A DNA stretch of 64,000 bases from Cristatella mucedo (GCA_009760855.2 WPIO01000017.1:4998501-5062500); one strand, 5' to 3'. Positions 1-12,260 are shown, numbered from the stretch's first letter. The notes: a model not told the origin generated them from the letters alone. Translations and numbers: made by a program.

Positions 1-52
1 CTCGTTAAGACCCTTCGCAAGTCTCATTTCTGTATGCAAACTAATTTTGCAG

Positions 53-825
53 CTTCTTCTCCAAGCCATCAACAGAGGTAACCTCTCTGTCAGCAGCACT
101 GCAGCCAGTGTCATCGTTTAATCATGAAAACAGCATGTTCTTCGTATCACCATCACCATCAACTGTTTCTTGTTCATCTCACCTCGTGGGCCTTGATAAT
201 CCGTCGCCTGCTTCTTCAAGTATGGCTAGAAAAGTTGGTGCCATTCCAACCCCAGTTGATGCATCTATGCTCGGTGCAGCACATGCCAGCATTCGTAATG
301 GTACTACATTGTCAGAAGCAAACAGTCTCGTTGTCAATGTTATGCTGTCGGACAGTCTGCTCAACTTGTTTAAAGATGCAAGTTTCGACAGCTGCAACAT
401 TTGCATCTGCAATACGAACATCAAGGGTACTGATGTAGGCCTCTACCTGCCGGACCCGATCAAGGAAGCCCAATACCGATGTACCTGTGGCTTCAGTGCT
501 GCTGTTAATAGATCAAACGGCTACTGTTCAGGTCTTTTCTATGAGGATGAAGCTGATATTACGGGCATCCGTGATGACCGGTTTGATGATCATCGACTGC
601 CTTTGGACCCCACTGCACTAGCTATAAAAGAAAGTGCTACATCGTCTGACATGCCACTTGGTCCTACCGACAACAGCAACAGTGTGATGCTAATAGAACA
701 TTGTGCAATTACGTACAGCACCTCCTTCTTGGCATCTCAGAAAATACCATCAGCAATAGCCAAAATTCATGCAACTGCTGCCTTCTCACCTAATGCTGAA
801 AAACGGCTGAGCCTGCACCGCTCAG
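53..825 (+). CDS. MED13: MED13 exon (first in window)
   Basis: The acceptor is TTTTGCAG at 45-52, preceded by a CTAAT branch-like motif and an in-frame stop at 42-44 that belongs to the intron. The exon carries the cysteine-rich block with [13 protein letters not shown] and [12 protein letters not shown], then [12 protein letters not shown]. The donor is CAG/GTGAGT after 825, phase 1. The GTG at 108 is internal and not a start. Confidence 0.93.
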
Positions 826-3800
826 GTGAGTGATCCTGTTCAGATAAATGGTCTTTACATCTTTGCAGAGCATGTCAGTTTCCAGCTGTTGGTACAGAGT
901 TCAGCAATTTAAGCATGTGTATATATAAGTGTGCTAGAAGAGATTTGGTTCTCTTACAATGCTATTTAGATGTATTTTTATTAGTATTATTAATATCGTT
1001 ATTATGGTTGCATGTTTTCTAGACGTCGGCATTATATTGCTTTCTGCCCTGGAAGCGGGCCGGACGGCTGCTGGCGGCAGTATGACAGCAACTGATCTGG
1101 CCTCGCTTATAACTGCCAAAACTCCGGCATGCCTAGCTGACTGGCCACTTCCACCTCAAGTAGTGCCGTCCCGGCAAGCCCCGAGCAGAGAGTGGCTCGA
1201 GCAGCCCAGATCCACTCGGTCGGCAGACGTGATGATTGCATTGAAAGGGTTGCAGCACATCTTGCAAGAGGCTTGCCATAAAAAGCGAAGCACACGCTTA
1301 TGGGACAGCTCGTACGTCGTCAACGGCCCACTGACTTGGAAGGACTTCCACAAGATGGCATGGCGAGGTAGTGAAGATGCTTGCAAGCCTCAGCCCATCC
1401 CATCTATACTTGTGGGCTCTGATAAGGACTGGATCAGCTACTCGCCCTTCGTCCTCAAGTACTGGGTGAGTAGCACACGCTCAACCTGCATTTTCTAAAC
1501 TGCAAGCTTGTGACAGTAACTCGGCTGCCATTTTATCATCTATATTTTTGTATCGATCTCCAGGAGAACTTGCTGCTTCGCCCATATGGACGAACTCACA
1601 ACTTGGCATACATAGTGCTAACTCCCGACTGTGGCAGCAGTAGTAGTACCAGCAGCACCGGCATATTGTCTTCCATTCGAACCTTCTTTCGTGAGCTGAG
1701 TACCATGTATGAAACATGCCAGCTTGGTCGGCACGTTCCTCTTGATCGCTGCCAGAACCTGAGCGACGGCATTATTCAGCTGGGCAGGAAAATGACTGCG
1801 AAGCTGGTGCAGCAGCAACAAGCCGGGTCTGAAGCCGACAGCCAGAAGTCGGGTGCTGCTGCTGGAGTCGGTGGTTCCAACTACAGCTGGATTAATAGCC
1901 TAGGTAGATATCACTGCATTGTCTGTACCGAGTAGTGTTCACGGCTCCTACGTTCACTTGTAAACTGCATGCGTTTGCGAGCTCATTTGTGGTCGTTTGA
2001 TGTTAACTTTCTGCATTTCTTGTATCGATGCTAGGCAAATGCTACACTAGTCGACGTTAAGGGAAATGTTTAGTGACATGATAAGAGTGCGGTTGTGGTT
2101 CGGTGAGACGGCACGTTATAACATTATTTAGTGTGTCCCTGTAATTCGTCCTTTATGTTCTTATGCGGGCTGACACTGTGCGTGCTGCCACTAACCACAC
2201 TTGCATGCTGATCCTCTTGTGCACATCACCCCTAACCATGTTATTCTTGTTGTCTATTGAGCATACTACCACTAACCCCACCAAGGTTTCTTTGCTTTGC
2301 CATTCTTATCTGGTGCTAATTGATCATTTTATTTGGTACACTATAGGTAGCTTAACTCTGCAATTTGTATGGTCGCATTTAACAAGACGACTCGATGAAT
2401 TTTTAGCCGGCATCATATAATTGGACCTTCGTCAGTAGTCTCAAAACTTTGTGGCCTGGTGTTTGTTGTGCACATGAGTTGTATGCAGCACATAGGGCTT
2501 GTCTATGTACGTTCAGTGGCCTAAATTATGCATTGTATCCTGCGACACAGACTTGGGCACTGCAGAAGTAGAGGACTAACTTAGGGAGTAGGTGTGGCAA
2601 CAGCAGTGTTCACTGTGTTGTAAATACGACACCGTTAGTAAATACTGAGAATCCTCTATTCACAAGACAGGCAACACACTGGGAAGATTCTTGCTGTTGT
2701 AGGCGACGATGCATTGTCAAAGAAGTTAAAGCTTTATGCTCAGACTTTCCAGTACATACTGGCACCGTTGCTGTCTCAGCAGCCTCTTGACAAGTCTTTG
2801 TTTGAGACTGCCAGTGCCACCAAGTCCACTCAGCTGCTGGTGCCTCCGGCTGGCCTGGGTCCTGCCCGCCCGGTCGGCAGTATGTTGGCGCCTCAGCCAG
2901 CATCGTCCACGCCCGCTCAAGTTGTTGCACCTTCGTCGTACTCATTACCCGGACAGGATGCACACGAGGACCGAACTGGTAAGCGCTGGCGTGCTGTCAC
3001 CTGTCGGCAGCAACCCCTGGCTAGGCATGCTGTCGTCTTTGGCTAGCCGTGGCATGTGTCAGGGCAACGTGGCTTTCTTTTTGACAGGCGATTCGACTTT
3101 TTTATCTGGTGGTGTAAATGACGTCTTACGAGAGACAGAGGACAGCGGTAGCGAAGACGTCTCTTGGGACGACATTGGGCTTACCATATACATCGTGGAG
3201 GATGTGACCTTTGCTGGCTACAGCAAGCTCTCTAGCTTGTTAGGCAGTGGCATCAGCAAGACTCACTGGCCAGCTTCTGCTCCGAAGCCGGACGACGAAG
3301 ACGAGGACGACGAAGAACGCAGCTCGTCGTCTGTCGGAGTGTATGGTGTGCTTCGTTGCTATCACGAGTTCCTGTCCGCCCTCCCTGAGAGCATTAGATC
3401 GCGTGTGCAGTTGCAGGTGAGAAGCCGACCCCGTGCAAACCTGTCTGTCGATCGCCACCTGACTTTCTTTGTGCGCTCAATGACGTGTTTGTGCACGTAA
3501 GCGACATCTTGGTTCTGCTTTCAGATTGTGCCGCTGACCATGGTCACGCACATGTTTGGGGGTGCTGGTGACGGCATATGCAGCTCTAACAGCTTCGGGC
3601 AGCTCAGCCTCATGAAAGACTTATGCTTCTCGGTATACACGCAGTGCCAGCACTCGATGTCATATGTGCCGACGGGTCGTGCTCTGACAAGCTTTGGACC
3701 ACTGGTCTCTGGTGCTGCCGGCAACACTCCAACCACCAGCAAGATTCATCTGGCGCCATACATTCTGGCTCCCCAGAAGGTGGGTCTAACAATCAGAGCC

Positions 3801-6800
3801 ATTAGCTGCCTTGCCGGTGGCATTCTTATGGACTCCTTTTTTGCAAGTGAGTTGCGGGGTCCATCTTTCCACTGTTTGTGTTGATCAAGAAATATTCCGA
3901 AATTTTCAGTTGAACAGCTGCAGCTAGTTGTTGGCCGAGTTCGTAGCCATCGGTTCCTCACTTGCGCTCTAGTTAGATTCTAAAATTATCGAATCTTAGA
4001 TGGTGAAACTGTGCTCTGGCAGTGACTTCTCGGCAACATCAAAATAAGCTCTCCAAAAAAATCTATGCTGACACGTTTCAGCAAAAATGGCAGATGGAAA
4101 CCTTAGCTTGCTGGTTAGCAATGGCTAGCATCTTTGAGTGCCGATCGCTATGCTATGCACTCCTCTCCAGAGTGGGGTTAGTGTAGCTAACTTACGATTG
4201 GTGTGTGCAAAATTATCGTCACGAAGTTTTAAAAAAAAAAACAGTACTGGCTACCCGGGCATCGGCCGGCTACCCCTTCGGCTGCCTGCAGTGCTCCAGC
4301 AGGCCTTACAAAAATTCATTTACTGCTTATTTCTTTCTCTAGCATACTCTACTGTCATCTCGATTCTTTATATTGGACCTGTCTTGCTGTTGTTCTTGCA
4401 GGACGTGCAAGCTCGGCTAGGCTCAAATTATGCAACAGACGGCACTTGTGGAGGTGGAGTCTTATTGTGTGCCTATTGTCTGTCGGAAGACCAGCGCTGG
4501 CTGCTTGCTTCGGTCACTGACGACAGTGGTGAATTGCGCTGCACCAAAACTATCAACATGGCGATAACCGACAGAAGTCGTCGCAAGCGCTCACTTGCTG
4601 TCCATAGGCATGGCCTACAAAAGCTCTTCGAATTTTTGCTTGACACCATTGCACGAACGTGCATGTCGTGGAGGATTGTCATCGGTCGCCTTGGACGACT
4701 AGGGCACGAAGAGCTAAAAGGTATGCAAATTAAAAAAAAAGTACTTTCAGGAGAGCACTTGAGGTAGTGAGTAGCATGGAAGTAACAGCTCAGGACCGCT
4801 GAAAAGGATGAGCCACAGTCGGCAGCGGGAGAGTAGTTGTCGTTGCGTAAGTATCGTGGAAGCGAGTTCCCCAGCCTAGGACATGCAGAACTAAAGCTTC
4901 TGTCACCAACGGTCTTTTAGCGGAAGAATGGAACAGCTAATTTATTGCCCATACAGGACCTGAGGGCTCGATGAGGCTGAAACTGGTGCAGCAGCTCAGC
5001 TTGGTATCGAGGAGCCAAGCCGTGGCGGGCCTTGTGGGTCAGCGTAAGAACTTTGCTCTGTATCCGTTGCTCAACCGACAGCCATTCTAGCTCTTTCAGC
5101 AAAGGAGACACGTGCTCAAACCTATGGGACTTGAAGACTAGCCTTGCAGCCATATTCATAGTCAGCTGCTGTGGCCTAGTTGCTTTCTTTGGTAGCCCAG
5201 CCAAAAGGGAATTACAATAATCAAGCCGAGACAGAATTAAGGAGCTAGTTAAAAAATTTTGCAAACCACTGAAGAGAGCTCTTAATCTTGGATAGGGATT
5301 GGACGTGATGGCTAGCTGTAGAAACAGTCTTCTGAATGAAGCTTTTAAAATTTAGGCCGCTGCCGTAAAGGTCACCTAAATTTTGAGCACGTGGTGATAG
5401 TCGCACAACAGCAACACTTATTAAAAGAGCAAAGCCTTTTAATCCAGCCACATGCTTACGGTGTCCTATGAGCAGCAGTTCGGCTTTATCGTCGTTTAGT
5501 TTTAAGAAATTTTCCGACATCCAGGATCGAATGTCGGCAAGGCAAGCATTCAGTGTGTCAGTTGCTGCAGCAGATTCCGACGGTTTGAATGACAAATACA
5601 GATGAGTATAGTCAGCATCAAAGTGATATCCTATTCCATGGGCCTTAATCACTTTCCCCGAGGTTGAGTATAAATGGAGAACAGCAAGGGACCGAAGACG
5701 GACCCTCGATTGACTCCACAGGTGACCGGTCTCGTGTGTGAGACCTGACCCCCACAAGACTCGCATTGAACACGATCAGACAAGTACGATTTAAACCACG
5801 CCAGTGCCTCATATGCCAGACCGATCTCCAAGCAGCCGGGTTCTTTCTCTCACCTGCATGCACGTTTGTGTCGGTTGCTCCCTTTTGAATGCAATGGCTT
5901 AGATAACTGCCTCAATCCATATGCTAAGCTGCAATAATTGCATACGCCGAGTTTCAGTGATTAGTCAAGGCTAGAAGTGCTAGCTCTAGTTGCTTAAAAA
6001 CACCGAGAGGTCAACTCTCTGCTCGATACATACCCGTCCTACTATACTACTCTATGAGCACATTTACCAACGTTTTTACTGAAGCAGATTTCTGCTGCAA
6101 ATCATTACTTTGTTTAACCTTGTTGAAAACACGACGTTAGGCTAAAATTAAGCATTGGAAGTGAACTGGTCATAGCTTTTACTGTCCAGGTAGTACCTAC
6201 TTACGTCGAACTTACTAACGAATATGGCTTAGCCAATGTTCTTCATTTTCATCCGTTTGACAGTAAGCAGCCTTGATCAGTTCCTAGCATAACTTATCGG
6301 GATAGTGAAATCTGTGTTAGTTGCTGTATTAGCCTTTTTCAATATACTTACTAAAGTACTTGCATTGTTAAATAGAAATATTCTGTAGTACCTCTCAATA
6401 CTTCAGTGAAGGGTCGGTGAAGTAGTAAGGACTGTTCGCAGCATCTGGTCTCGATTACAATAGCTTTGGTGGCCCGCATTTCAGCCTATATATTAAATTG
6501 GATTTTGGTATTCTATTTAAGAAGCGATGAATTTAAACCTTTAGTTGCTTACAGTAGCAGATGCTGTAGATCTAGTATCGTTGTGACGTATAATTTCCGA
6601 CAGCATGGGTGTTTACTAATCCTAGTACTTCCTAAGAGGTTGTCTTACCATTAATGAGCTTCTAGAGTACTCTCATATTTCTGCCCTAGAAATTAAGTTG
6701 TGCTGAGTTGTTTGCCAGTAATAAATCTAAAGAAAATGGGTCCTCGTTCACTAGTCAGCTATGATTTTTAGTATTAAGTCGTTTCTTCTCGCTACCACTT

Positions 6801-9576
6801 TCACGGTTCAGGTTTTAGGCATGCGAGTGCTTTGGTTTTTGTTTTATAGTAGCAGGTTTCTTTCATAACCAAGTTGTTGCCTTAGCTTATTCCTTCGTAA
6901 GCTCACGGATGCTCACACAGCTCTGTTTATCTGCTGTTCGCAGTTTGGGCAACCCTGCTAAACCATAAGTGCCTTATAAGAGCTAATGTGAGAATGCGAG
7001 GAGACGACTGTCGGCCTTGCTCTTTCCTGCCGTCTGCCACGGATACTCCTACCATCGTCAGTGCCTGTGTAACCTCCCTTGAGCCACACAAGTCATTCAA
7101 GATACTCACAGATGCCGTCCGCCGCCCACCTACACATAAGGATAAGCATCACACTCCAGCTGTTGCTTCATCAATGTCATCAGCCATGTTGGCTGGTGGC
7201 TCTACAGTTGCTGGAAATGCGAGTGGTGGAGCTCTTGGTGCACGTCTGCTGAGCACACCCGAGGATGTCTCGTGTACTCATATACTTGTCATTCCAAATT
7301 CTACAACAGTAAGTCGGAGTTGCTTATGCGAATCTTTTAAGGAGATGCCCCTTGTATCTTGTTAACGGTGTTGTAATTTGAATAGCGTGGTGATATTTTT
7401 CTCTGGTTTTCTGCTTGGCTCATGTTTTGCTAGCCGAAACTTTTTCTTTGCCATAGGCCGGAGGCAGCCATAATCCTCCTGACTTGCCACCGGACCTAAC
7501 TGATGATGTTGGAATTTTTGACTTCAAAGAAAGCGATCTGGACATGCTGTTTGGCTTGGGCGGTGAATCGCCGGGGCACACGTCAATGGATTCCCTTGTG
7601 GGAAGAGATTCATTGGGGGAAACGAATTCTGGAATGGGAGGCATTAGCAACAGGTAGAGCTACTGGCTAGTGTTGCTTTTATTTGTCCGTTACTCTATCT
7701 GTGGTTGTATTGATTCGTGTTGGTGCATTCTTGTCCAGCATGCATTTTTTAAATGATTGGCTCCTTTATCAGAGACATTGCACCCACCAAGTAAGCGTTT
7801 GAGCTCGAATTATATGCATGCATTTATCAAGTTCAGCTCTATAACAAATTAGACCAAGCAAAAAGTGGTCGCTCAATCTAATAACCATATTTTCTTAAAG
7901 CCGAATGTGTTAATAGTGAATAGTTGGAAACTATGAAAGTTTAGGGGTTATCTTCCCTAAACCTGAGATGTATCTCTCTCCCAGATTTAATAACCATTCG
8001 TGTAACGAAAACTGAAAGAACGATCCTCTCGCCGTCGTGCCAACAATAACTATCTTTTGATGTAGCAGTGGCTGTGATGTTGACCGTAGGTGAGCCGTGA
8101 TGGCACACTGGGTAAGGCGGTTGCTTTTCAGGACCTCGTGGGTTCGAATCCTGCAGTGGGCGATCCTTTATCACCCCTGCAAAAGTTCCTGAGTCATTAT
8201 TATGGAAATCCTGCCAGCCTTTGTTTTGTAATGTCATGTATCTGCGACCTTAAGTTCACAAAGCCGCAAAGACTATGTCAGGAGAGTTTTCTACAGCGCA
8301 CTGAAAACCTAAGCAGCTTTCGGTACGCATTCGGTAGCCAACAGCTTCATCTCTCACAATAAAAAGTAAGTGATTAGCATGGAAGTAGCGGCTCAGGACG
8401 GCTGGAAAGGATGTGCCATACTCGGCAGCAGGAAAATAGGTATCGTTGCTTAAGAATCGTGGAAGTGAGTTCCGCAGTCTGGGACCTATAGAGCAAAGGC
8501 TTCTGTCGCCAACTGTCTTTAAGCAGAGGAATGGAACAGCTCATTTGTGGCAAGACAGATTATTACAAGATATGCATGCACTTATGATTTCTAAGCAGTT
8601 GCAACTTACTGTTGAAGCAGAGCAGCGGTTTGCTTGTCTACAGCTGACAAATAATTGGGATAATAGGTCCGTAAAAGCACAAGCCTTAAAGAACAGCTCC
8701 TTCGAAACGTTGCTACGACACCAACTTAGGGCGGCCTGACTTCCTGCGATCTGAATGAGCCACGCCAGTAACGTATACTCCAGCATTTCCCATTGTATAC
8801 TTTTGCTTTCTAAAAAGCAAAAAATTAACCAAACAACAGGCTAGCTACTACACCTTCGATTATGGCTGAATGATAGTTGTATGGAATAATTAATCGAAAT
8901 TAACAGTTTTTTAACTGGTAGGATAGCTATTTTTAATTTATGCTTCAATGAAGCTTCTCACGACTATTGCCGTAAGAAGCCAATAAAGTCTGGTGACAGC
9001 AGAGTGATTGTATGGGGCTGTTGCACTGCAGCTAGTAACAAAACTCACTCGTATAGGTCATTACAACCAGCATAAATACTTGAAACGTCGTACAAAAAAA
9101 GTCTAGTTTCAAGTGCAGTGGTCCTGTGAGGGTTGTATTGTATAGAGATCGATTCTAAGCTCAACACAGTGTCGGTGAGACAATTTTCCGACAGTTTCCC
9201 GAATCACTGGTATTCGGCATTGACTTCATTGATAGCCATGGCCTAGCATGAGTAGTTCTCTGGACCATGAAAAGCCTTTTTGGCACTTTGGAGCCAAGTG
9301 TACGATCGTCAGCTATTCGTATCACCTCAGATGTTTTATTTCAGGCTCCATGTCAATGCTGGCACGATACCTTTATATTGATATGCAAGATCGTGTAAGC
9401 CACTTCCTATTAACCTAAGTAATTTAATAATTAAAATACTGGCACGTTTCATGGCTATCTACCACCATGGCTGTAAGTGAATGCTATGTAATGCTTCCCG
9501 AGTTCAGTACACGATGTTTTACCAGAGAAAGCTGCTCTCCGATGAGTTTGACCGGTTGCTTGAACTTACCACTGCA

Positions 9577-9643
<67 letters not shown>

Positions 9644-11008
9644 AAAAGGGTCCTAAAAAAGAGCAGGCTTGTCAGTGTTGGCTGCCCTTTGCTAAAGAGT
9701 AGGAACTGCACCGAGAGGTGATATCAAAATGTGGTGTGTTCTTAGCAGTAAGCCTTTTTCTTCAGTTGCTAGCCTCTGGATGCTGCATCCTAAAACAGCT
9801 TGTGTCGTCGCTGGTTAGCAGGTAAAAGCAAGCGTCTTAGAATGAGCTAGACCATTTAATCCTTCTGTCCCACGCATTCTTAATCGGCTCTTTTAGTTTT
9901 GGCTGGTGAATCGAGCCATTAACGAACACTCATGAGATACGGCAATTAACAGTGCCGAGAGCACACTCGGCTTTGATGTGTGCCTTTTCTTGTGTCTGTC
10001 TGGCACCTATCCGTTTGCTTATGTGTCGACCGAGCTGCCTGATTGTTTGACTCGGTGGCTCGGCTGCAGCTGTCGTATTGGTTTTGCAGCCTCGCGAACG
10101 GTATTGGATTGATGCGTGGTGTGAGCACTAGCGGAGGCAACTCCGGGTGTAAGACGGCAGCCGCTTCAGCGCCGGGTGCCACTTGTGCAAACAATGACAG
10201 CACCGATGAGGTGTCGCCGAACTTGCTTCAGCAGCCGCTTGCAATGGGTTACTATCTGTCAACTGCTCCTGCTGGTGCTCTGCCCGCTTGGTTTTGGGCG
10301 ACTTGCCCTCAAGAGGAGGGTGCTTGCCCTACGTCATTAAAGGTATTGTTGAACTGCACGCCTCCCCTACCACCCAACCGTCCTCGATTGTTGGCTACTC
10401 CTTGGCCTTGCGCTCTTGGTTATTAGACGTTCGACTGGCGTGAAGCAGCTCGCTGACGTCACTGGCTGGAATTGCGTTGCAGTTTGCGCTGCACTTCCAC
10501 AGTTTCCTTCAGCAGCAGCACCAGGACGAGCTTGTAGGGTCGACTTCCGCTGCCAGTCAGAACCGCGGTGCGCCATCACATCCACTAGACTCGAGCTCGA
10601 CCTGTGACGTCCTCAGGTAACTGACCCGACCGTGGTATCACCACCATCCCCCCACTCACCACCCGACCTCGCTCTGCGCTATTGCTTAGGGGGCCGAATA
10701 CCCTAGGATCTGTGTTGCTGTCGTCGTCTGCACCCGCTAGCATCTACTAGTTGTCGGCCTCGTCGTGCATATGGCAGTCAGCGACCCCGCAGTGCTCAGA
10801 ACATGGCCACATTGGCTATCGTCACTGGCGGTACACATAATCGTATCTAACTTGCAGGTTCGTGCTAGAAACATACGACAAACTGTCCTGGCTCACGGTC
10901 GACGCATGCACCAACGACAGGCAGTCCTGCTTGCCGGTGCATGTCAGCCATCTCGTGCAGCTGTCACAGGCCATTGCAGCCATTGCTGCTGCAGTCAGCT
11001 CGGGATGA
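53..11008 (+). CDS. MED13: Mediator subunit MED13, C-terminal 12 exons (5' part outside window)
   Basis: MED13 joins the CDK8/cyclin C/MED12/MED13 kinase module to core Mediator in the nucleus and so controls RNA polymerase II initiation. Exons read here: 53-825, 1023-1465, 1564-1903, 2703-2978, 3088-3416, 3525-3779, 4402-4720, 6944-7308, 7457-7653, 10090-10342, 10483-10616, 10858-11008. All introns are GT-AG and all phases match; from base 54 the joined frame is 1277 codons plus TGA. Landmarks in order are [64 protein letters not shown]-type [44 protein letters not shown] and [13 protein letters not shown], matching the family's C-terminal half, which is known to fold like Argonaute MID/PIWI. 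A MED13L-type paralogue cannot be excluded, but invertebrates usually carry one gene. Introns hold LINE and SINE insertions; the exons look intact. Confidence 0.95.
1023..1465 (+). CDS. MED13: MED13 exon
   Basis: The exon enters after TTTTCTAG and completes the split Asp codon. It encodes [21 protein letters not shown] and [18 protein letters not shown], a strongly conserved MED13 segment. It ends at KYW before GTGAGT, phase 0. Confidence 0.93.
1564..1903 (+). CDS. MED13: MED13 exon
   Basis: The exon starts after GATCTCCAG and encodes [19 protein letters not shown], then [19 protein letters not shown], as in the family. Short Ser/Thr- and Gln-rich inserts (for example VQQQQAG) lie near its end. 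The donor is GTAGAT, a weaker match than the other donors, phase 1. Confidence 0.9.
2126..2306 (+). mobile_element. LINE-B 3' UTR fragment in a MED13 intron
   Basis: The stretch matches the 3' UTR seen in every LINE-B copy here, including CACTAACCACACTTGCATGC and CACCCCTAACCATGTTATTC. The terminal stem-loop and ATT tail are missing, so the copy is truncated at both ends. Confidence 0.75.
2703..2978 (+). CDS. MED13: MED13 exon
   Basis: After the acceptor TTGTAG the frame reads [19 protein letters not shown], which matches the family's SKLKLYAQ segment. The rest is Ser/Pro/Ala-rich linker. The donor is GTAAGC, phase 1. Confidence 0.9.
3088..3416 (+). CDS. MED13: MED13 exon with acidic linker
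   Basis: The acceptor is TTTTTGACAG. The exon encodes a conserved strand ([13 protein letters not shown]), then an acidic-serine run near 3291-3335 ([14 protein letters not shown]), then [20 protein letters not shown]. It ends VQLQ before GTGAGA, phase 0. Confidence 0.9.
3525..3779 (+). CDS. MED13: MED13 exon
   Basis: The exon begins [12 protein letters not shown] after TGCTTTCAG and continues with the conserved stretches [23 protein letters not shown] and [11 protein letters not shown]. The donor is GTGGGT, phase 0. Confidence 0.92.
4402..4720 (+). CDS. MED13: MED13 exon (PIWI-like region)
   Basis: After TTCTTGCAG the frame encodes [41 protein letters not shown] and [15 protein letters not shown], the most conserved part of MED13 in the window. 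The donor is GTATGC, phase 1. The downstream intron of 2223 bp holds a reversed LINE-A copy. Confidence 0.94.
4747..5866 (-). mobile_element. LINE-A (CR1/L2-like) 5'- and 3'-truncated copy in a MED13 intron
   Basis: Read on the minus strand it encodes part of a reverse transcriptase: a fragment with [19 protein letters not shown], then [60 protein letters not shown] and [12 protein letters not shown]. It continues into the LINE-A 3' UTR. The catalytic YADD is changed to DADY, and at least one frameshift (near 5250) breaks the frame, so the copy is dead. It is closely related to the copy at 36285-38055. Confidence 0.9.
5867..6943 (+). other. Rest of MED13 intron, nothing recognised
   Basis: This AT-rich intronic stretch holds only short open frames and no repeat family that I could match to others in the window. 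Confidence 0.5.
6944..7308 (+). CDS. MED13: MED13 exon
   Basis: Joining to the previous exon gives [14 protein letters not shown], then [20 protein letters not shown] and [15 protein letters not shown], which align with the family. The acceptor is GTTCGCAG and the donor GTAAGT. Confidence 0.92.
7457..7653 (+). CDS. MED13: MED13 exon
   Basis: The exon follows a pyrimidine tract and CCATAG. It encodes [20 protein letters not shown], matching the family's GMGIFDLL motif, then a Gly/Ser-rich linker. The donor is GTAGAG, phase 2. An upstream TAG at 7431-7433 is a possible alternative acceptor. Confidence 0.85.
8088..8249 (+). mobile_element. SINE-D, tRNA-derived
   Basis: The head has an A-box-like segment (TGGCACACTGGGTAAGG, about 8101-8117) and a B-box-like segment (GTGGGTTCGAATCCTGC) at the spacing of a tRNA gene. 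A conserved GGGCGATCCTTTATC follows, shared by the other SINE-D copies. The head resembles an arginine tRNA but lacks a proper acceptor stem. Confidence 0.75.
8250..8548 (-). mobile_element. LINE-A 3' end
   Basis: Read in reverse, it matches the 3' UTR after the reverse-transcriptase stop at 37844: the blocks around GGTAGCCAACAG, AGCATGGAAGTAGC and GGATGTGCCATA all recur at 4747-4900 and 48166-48428. It lies in a MED13 intron. Confidence 0.8.
8549..9578 (+). other. MED13 intron, nothing recognised
   Basis: Intronic DNA between a LINE-A fragment and a TA microsatellite. I see no coding exon with family similarity and no repeat shared with other parts of the window. Confidence 0.5.
9579..9641. 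repeat. (TA)n microsatellite
   Basis: An uninterrupted TA dinucleotide run of 63 bases in a MED13 intron. The tyrosine/isoleucine open frames across it are artefacts of the repeat. Confidence 0.97.
10090..10342 (+). CDS. MED13: MED13 exon
   Basis: Starting one base before a CTC codon keeps phase with the previous exon (AG+C = Ser). It encodes [19 protein letters not shown] and [11 protein letters not shown], which is diagnostic of the MED13 C-terminus. The donor is GTATTG, phase 0. Confidence 0.92.
10483..10616 (+). CDS. MED13: MED13 exon
   Basis: The acceptor is GCGTTGCAG. The exon encodes [17 protein letters not shown], then [14 protein letters not shown], matching the family's SHPLDSNxTSDVLR. 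The donor is GTAACT, phase 2. Conceptual translations starting inside the upstream intron give an unrelated frame. Confidence 0.9.
10858..11008 (+). CDS. MED13: MED13 terminal exon
   Basis: After ACTTGCAG the frame reads [20 protein letters not shown], then [15 protein letters not shown], which is the C-terminal end of MED13. It ends with an Ala/Ile-rich tail and TGA at 11006-11008. Confidence 0.93.
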
Positions 11009-11555
11009 GCACTTTCTTGCATATGACCGGCTAGCGTCGGCTTGTGGCGGTGAGCGCCAGTGAGCGGGACCAGTGATACCAGTGTACGAACAGGAAATAC
11101 CAGGGCAGCACAAACCCCGGTGGTCGGTGGTGTACCTGGTGGCGTTTGGCATAATTGCGGACTGCTGTGCTACGTCAAAGCCACACACACTTATGAAGAC
11201 ACTTGCTTCCACGAGGTCAGATTTTATGTTCAATGGCTTTATTTCTAGCTAGTTTTTTGGGGGGGGGGTTATAGGCGACTGTCGCTGCTGTTACGGCCTC
11301 ATTTTTTACCGGTAACAGATATCCAGATATCGCATGTCCCATTGGCTACAGACGAACCCGAGTATTGCATCAAACCTGCTCTATTATGCAAAGCAGCGTT
11401 GTAAATCGATGCTGACATTCAGCATTTGTCTCACGATCATATTTTAATTTATTGAGTAGTTGGTTATTGTGCAATGCCCGTATGGGTGGAGATTGCAATT
11501 GCTTGCTTGATATCAATCGGGCTCTTAGCAAGACCTCCAGCAGCTTGCAAGTGTC

Positions 11556-11561
11556 AATAAA
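11556..11561 (+). terminator. Candidate poly(A) signal of MED13
   Basis: An AATAAA hexamer lies 548 bases after the MED13 stop and is the first canonical signal on this strand that I found. The intervening 11009-11555 is therefore the probable 3' UTR; it includes a run of ten G near 11258. Confidence 0.6.
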
Positions 11562-12260
11562 TTATTCAGCTACTAGGTAACATGAAATGTTCCCTACGTG
11601 TATAAATTTGTACGTAGTGTCTACTTGCCTATCGAAATGACGTTGCCGACTGTTATGTACAAAATGTTTGTTATTTGTACACTTTTCAGTAAAGTATTTT
11701 TGTATGCATGCTGCCTCCTGCTGCATGTTTCTAGGTGGCCTGGTCAGCTATCGCTTATGTACTAGCGTTGATGACCCAGTTGAATCCTTGGTCGCTTGAC
11801 ACGTGTGAATGCTGTGGCCTTGTTGCCCGAGCATCTCTTTTTTGATAAGCATCCTAGGTCAGGCATGCTTGGCAATGCAGGACGTTGCTGCAAAAACAGA
11901 TTAGACGTGGCAACTGACGTCATCTGGACAGGTTTCTCACTGACATTCGGTGCCATTGTGCCAGCAGCTGTTCTCAGTGGTTCTGGCACGTGTAAATTGT
12001 TCATATAATTTGCCTGCTTAACAGTGCTATATCATTGAATACATTATAATTATTGTTCGTTGTTTGTTTTGGTCTGATCTGTCTGCAAGCAGCCTACTCT
12101 GCAGCCCCTTGATGCCTCTTTGTGTGTGTGCGTGGACTGATTTGTTTAGTATGGTTTGATACGGGATTGGTAGGGTTTGCCTCATCTTTGCCAGAATTAC
12201 CCCCTTTACATCGTACTTGCTTACAACTTTTGACAGCATAATGACCACATGTATGTGTAT

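Noticed and set aside
108-833. Reading 108 as the start of a stand-alone 241-residue protein
   Set aside because: Base 108 is a GTG inside a MED13 exon that begins at 53 after a clear acceptor, and the last codons before the stop are intronic.
2736-3500. A 254-residue uninterrupted protein
   Set aside because: It joins an out-of-frame reading of one MED13 exon, an intron and the correct frame of the next exon; only 3088-3416 is coding in that frame.
8088-8170. Functional tRNA gene
   Set aside because: A- and B-box-like motifs are present but the cloverleaf arms do not pair, and the unit recurs with a common tail as SINE-D.
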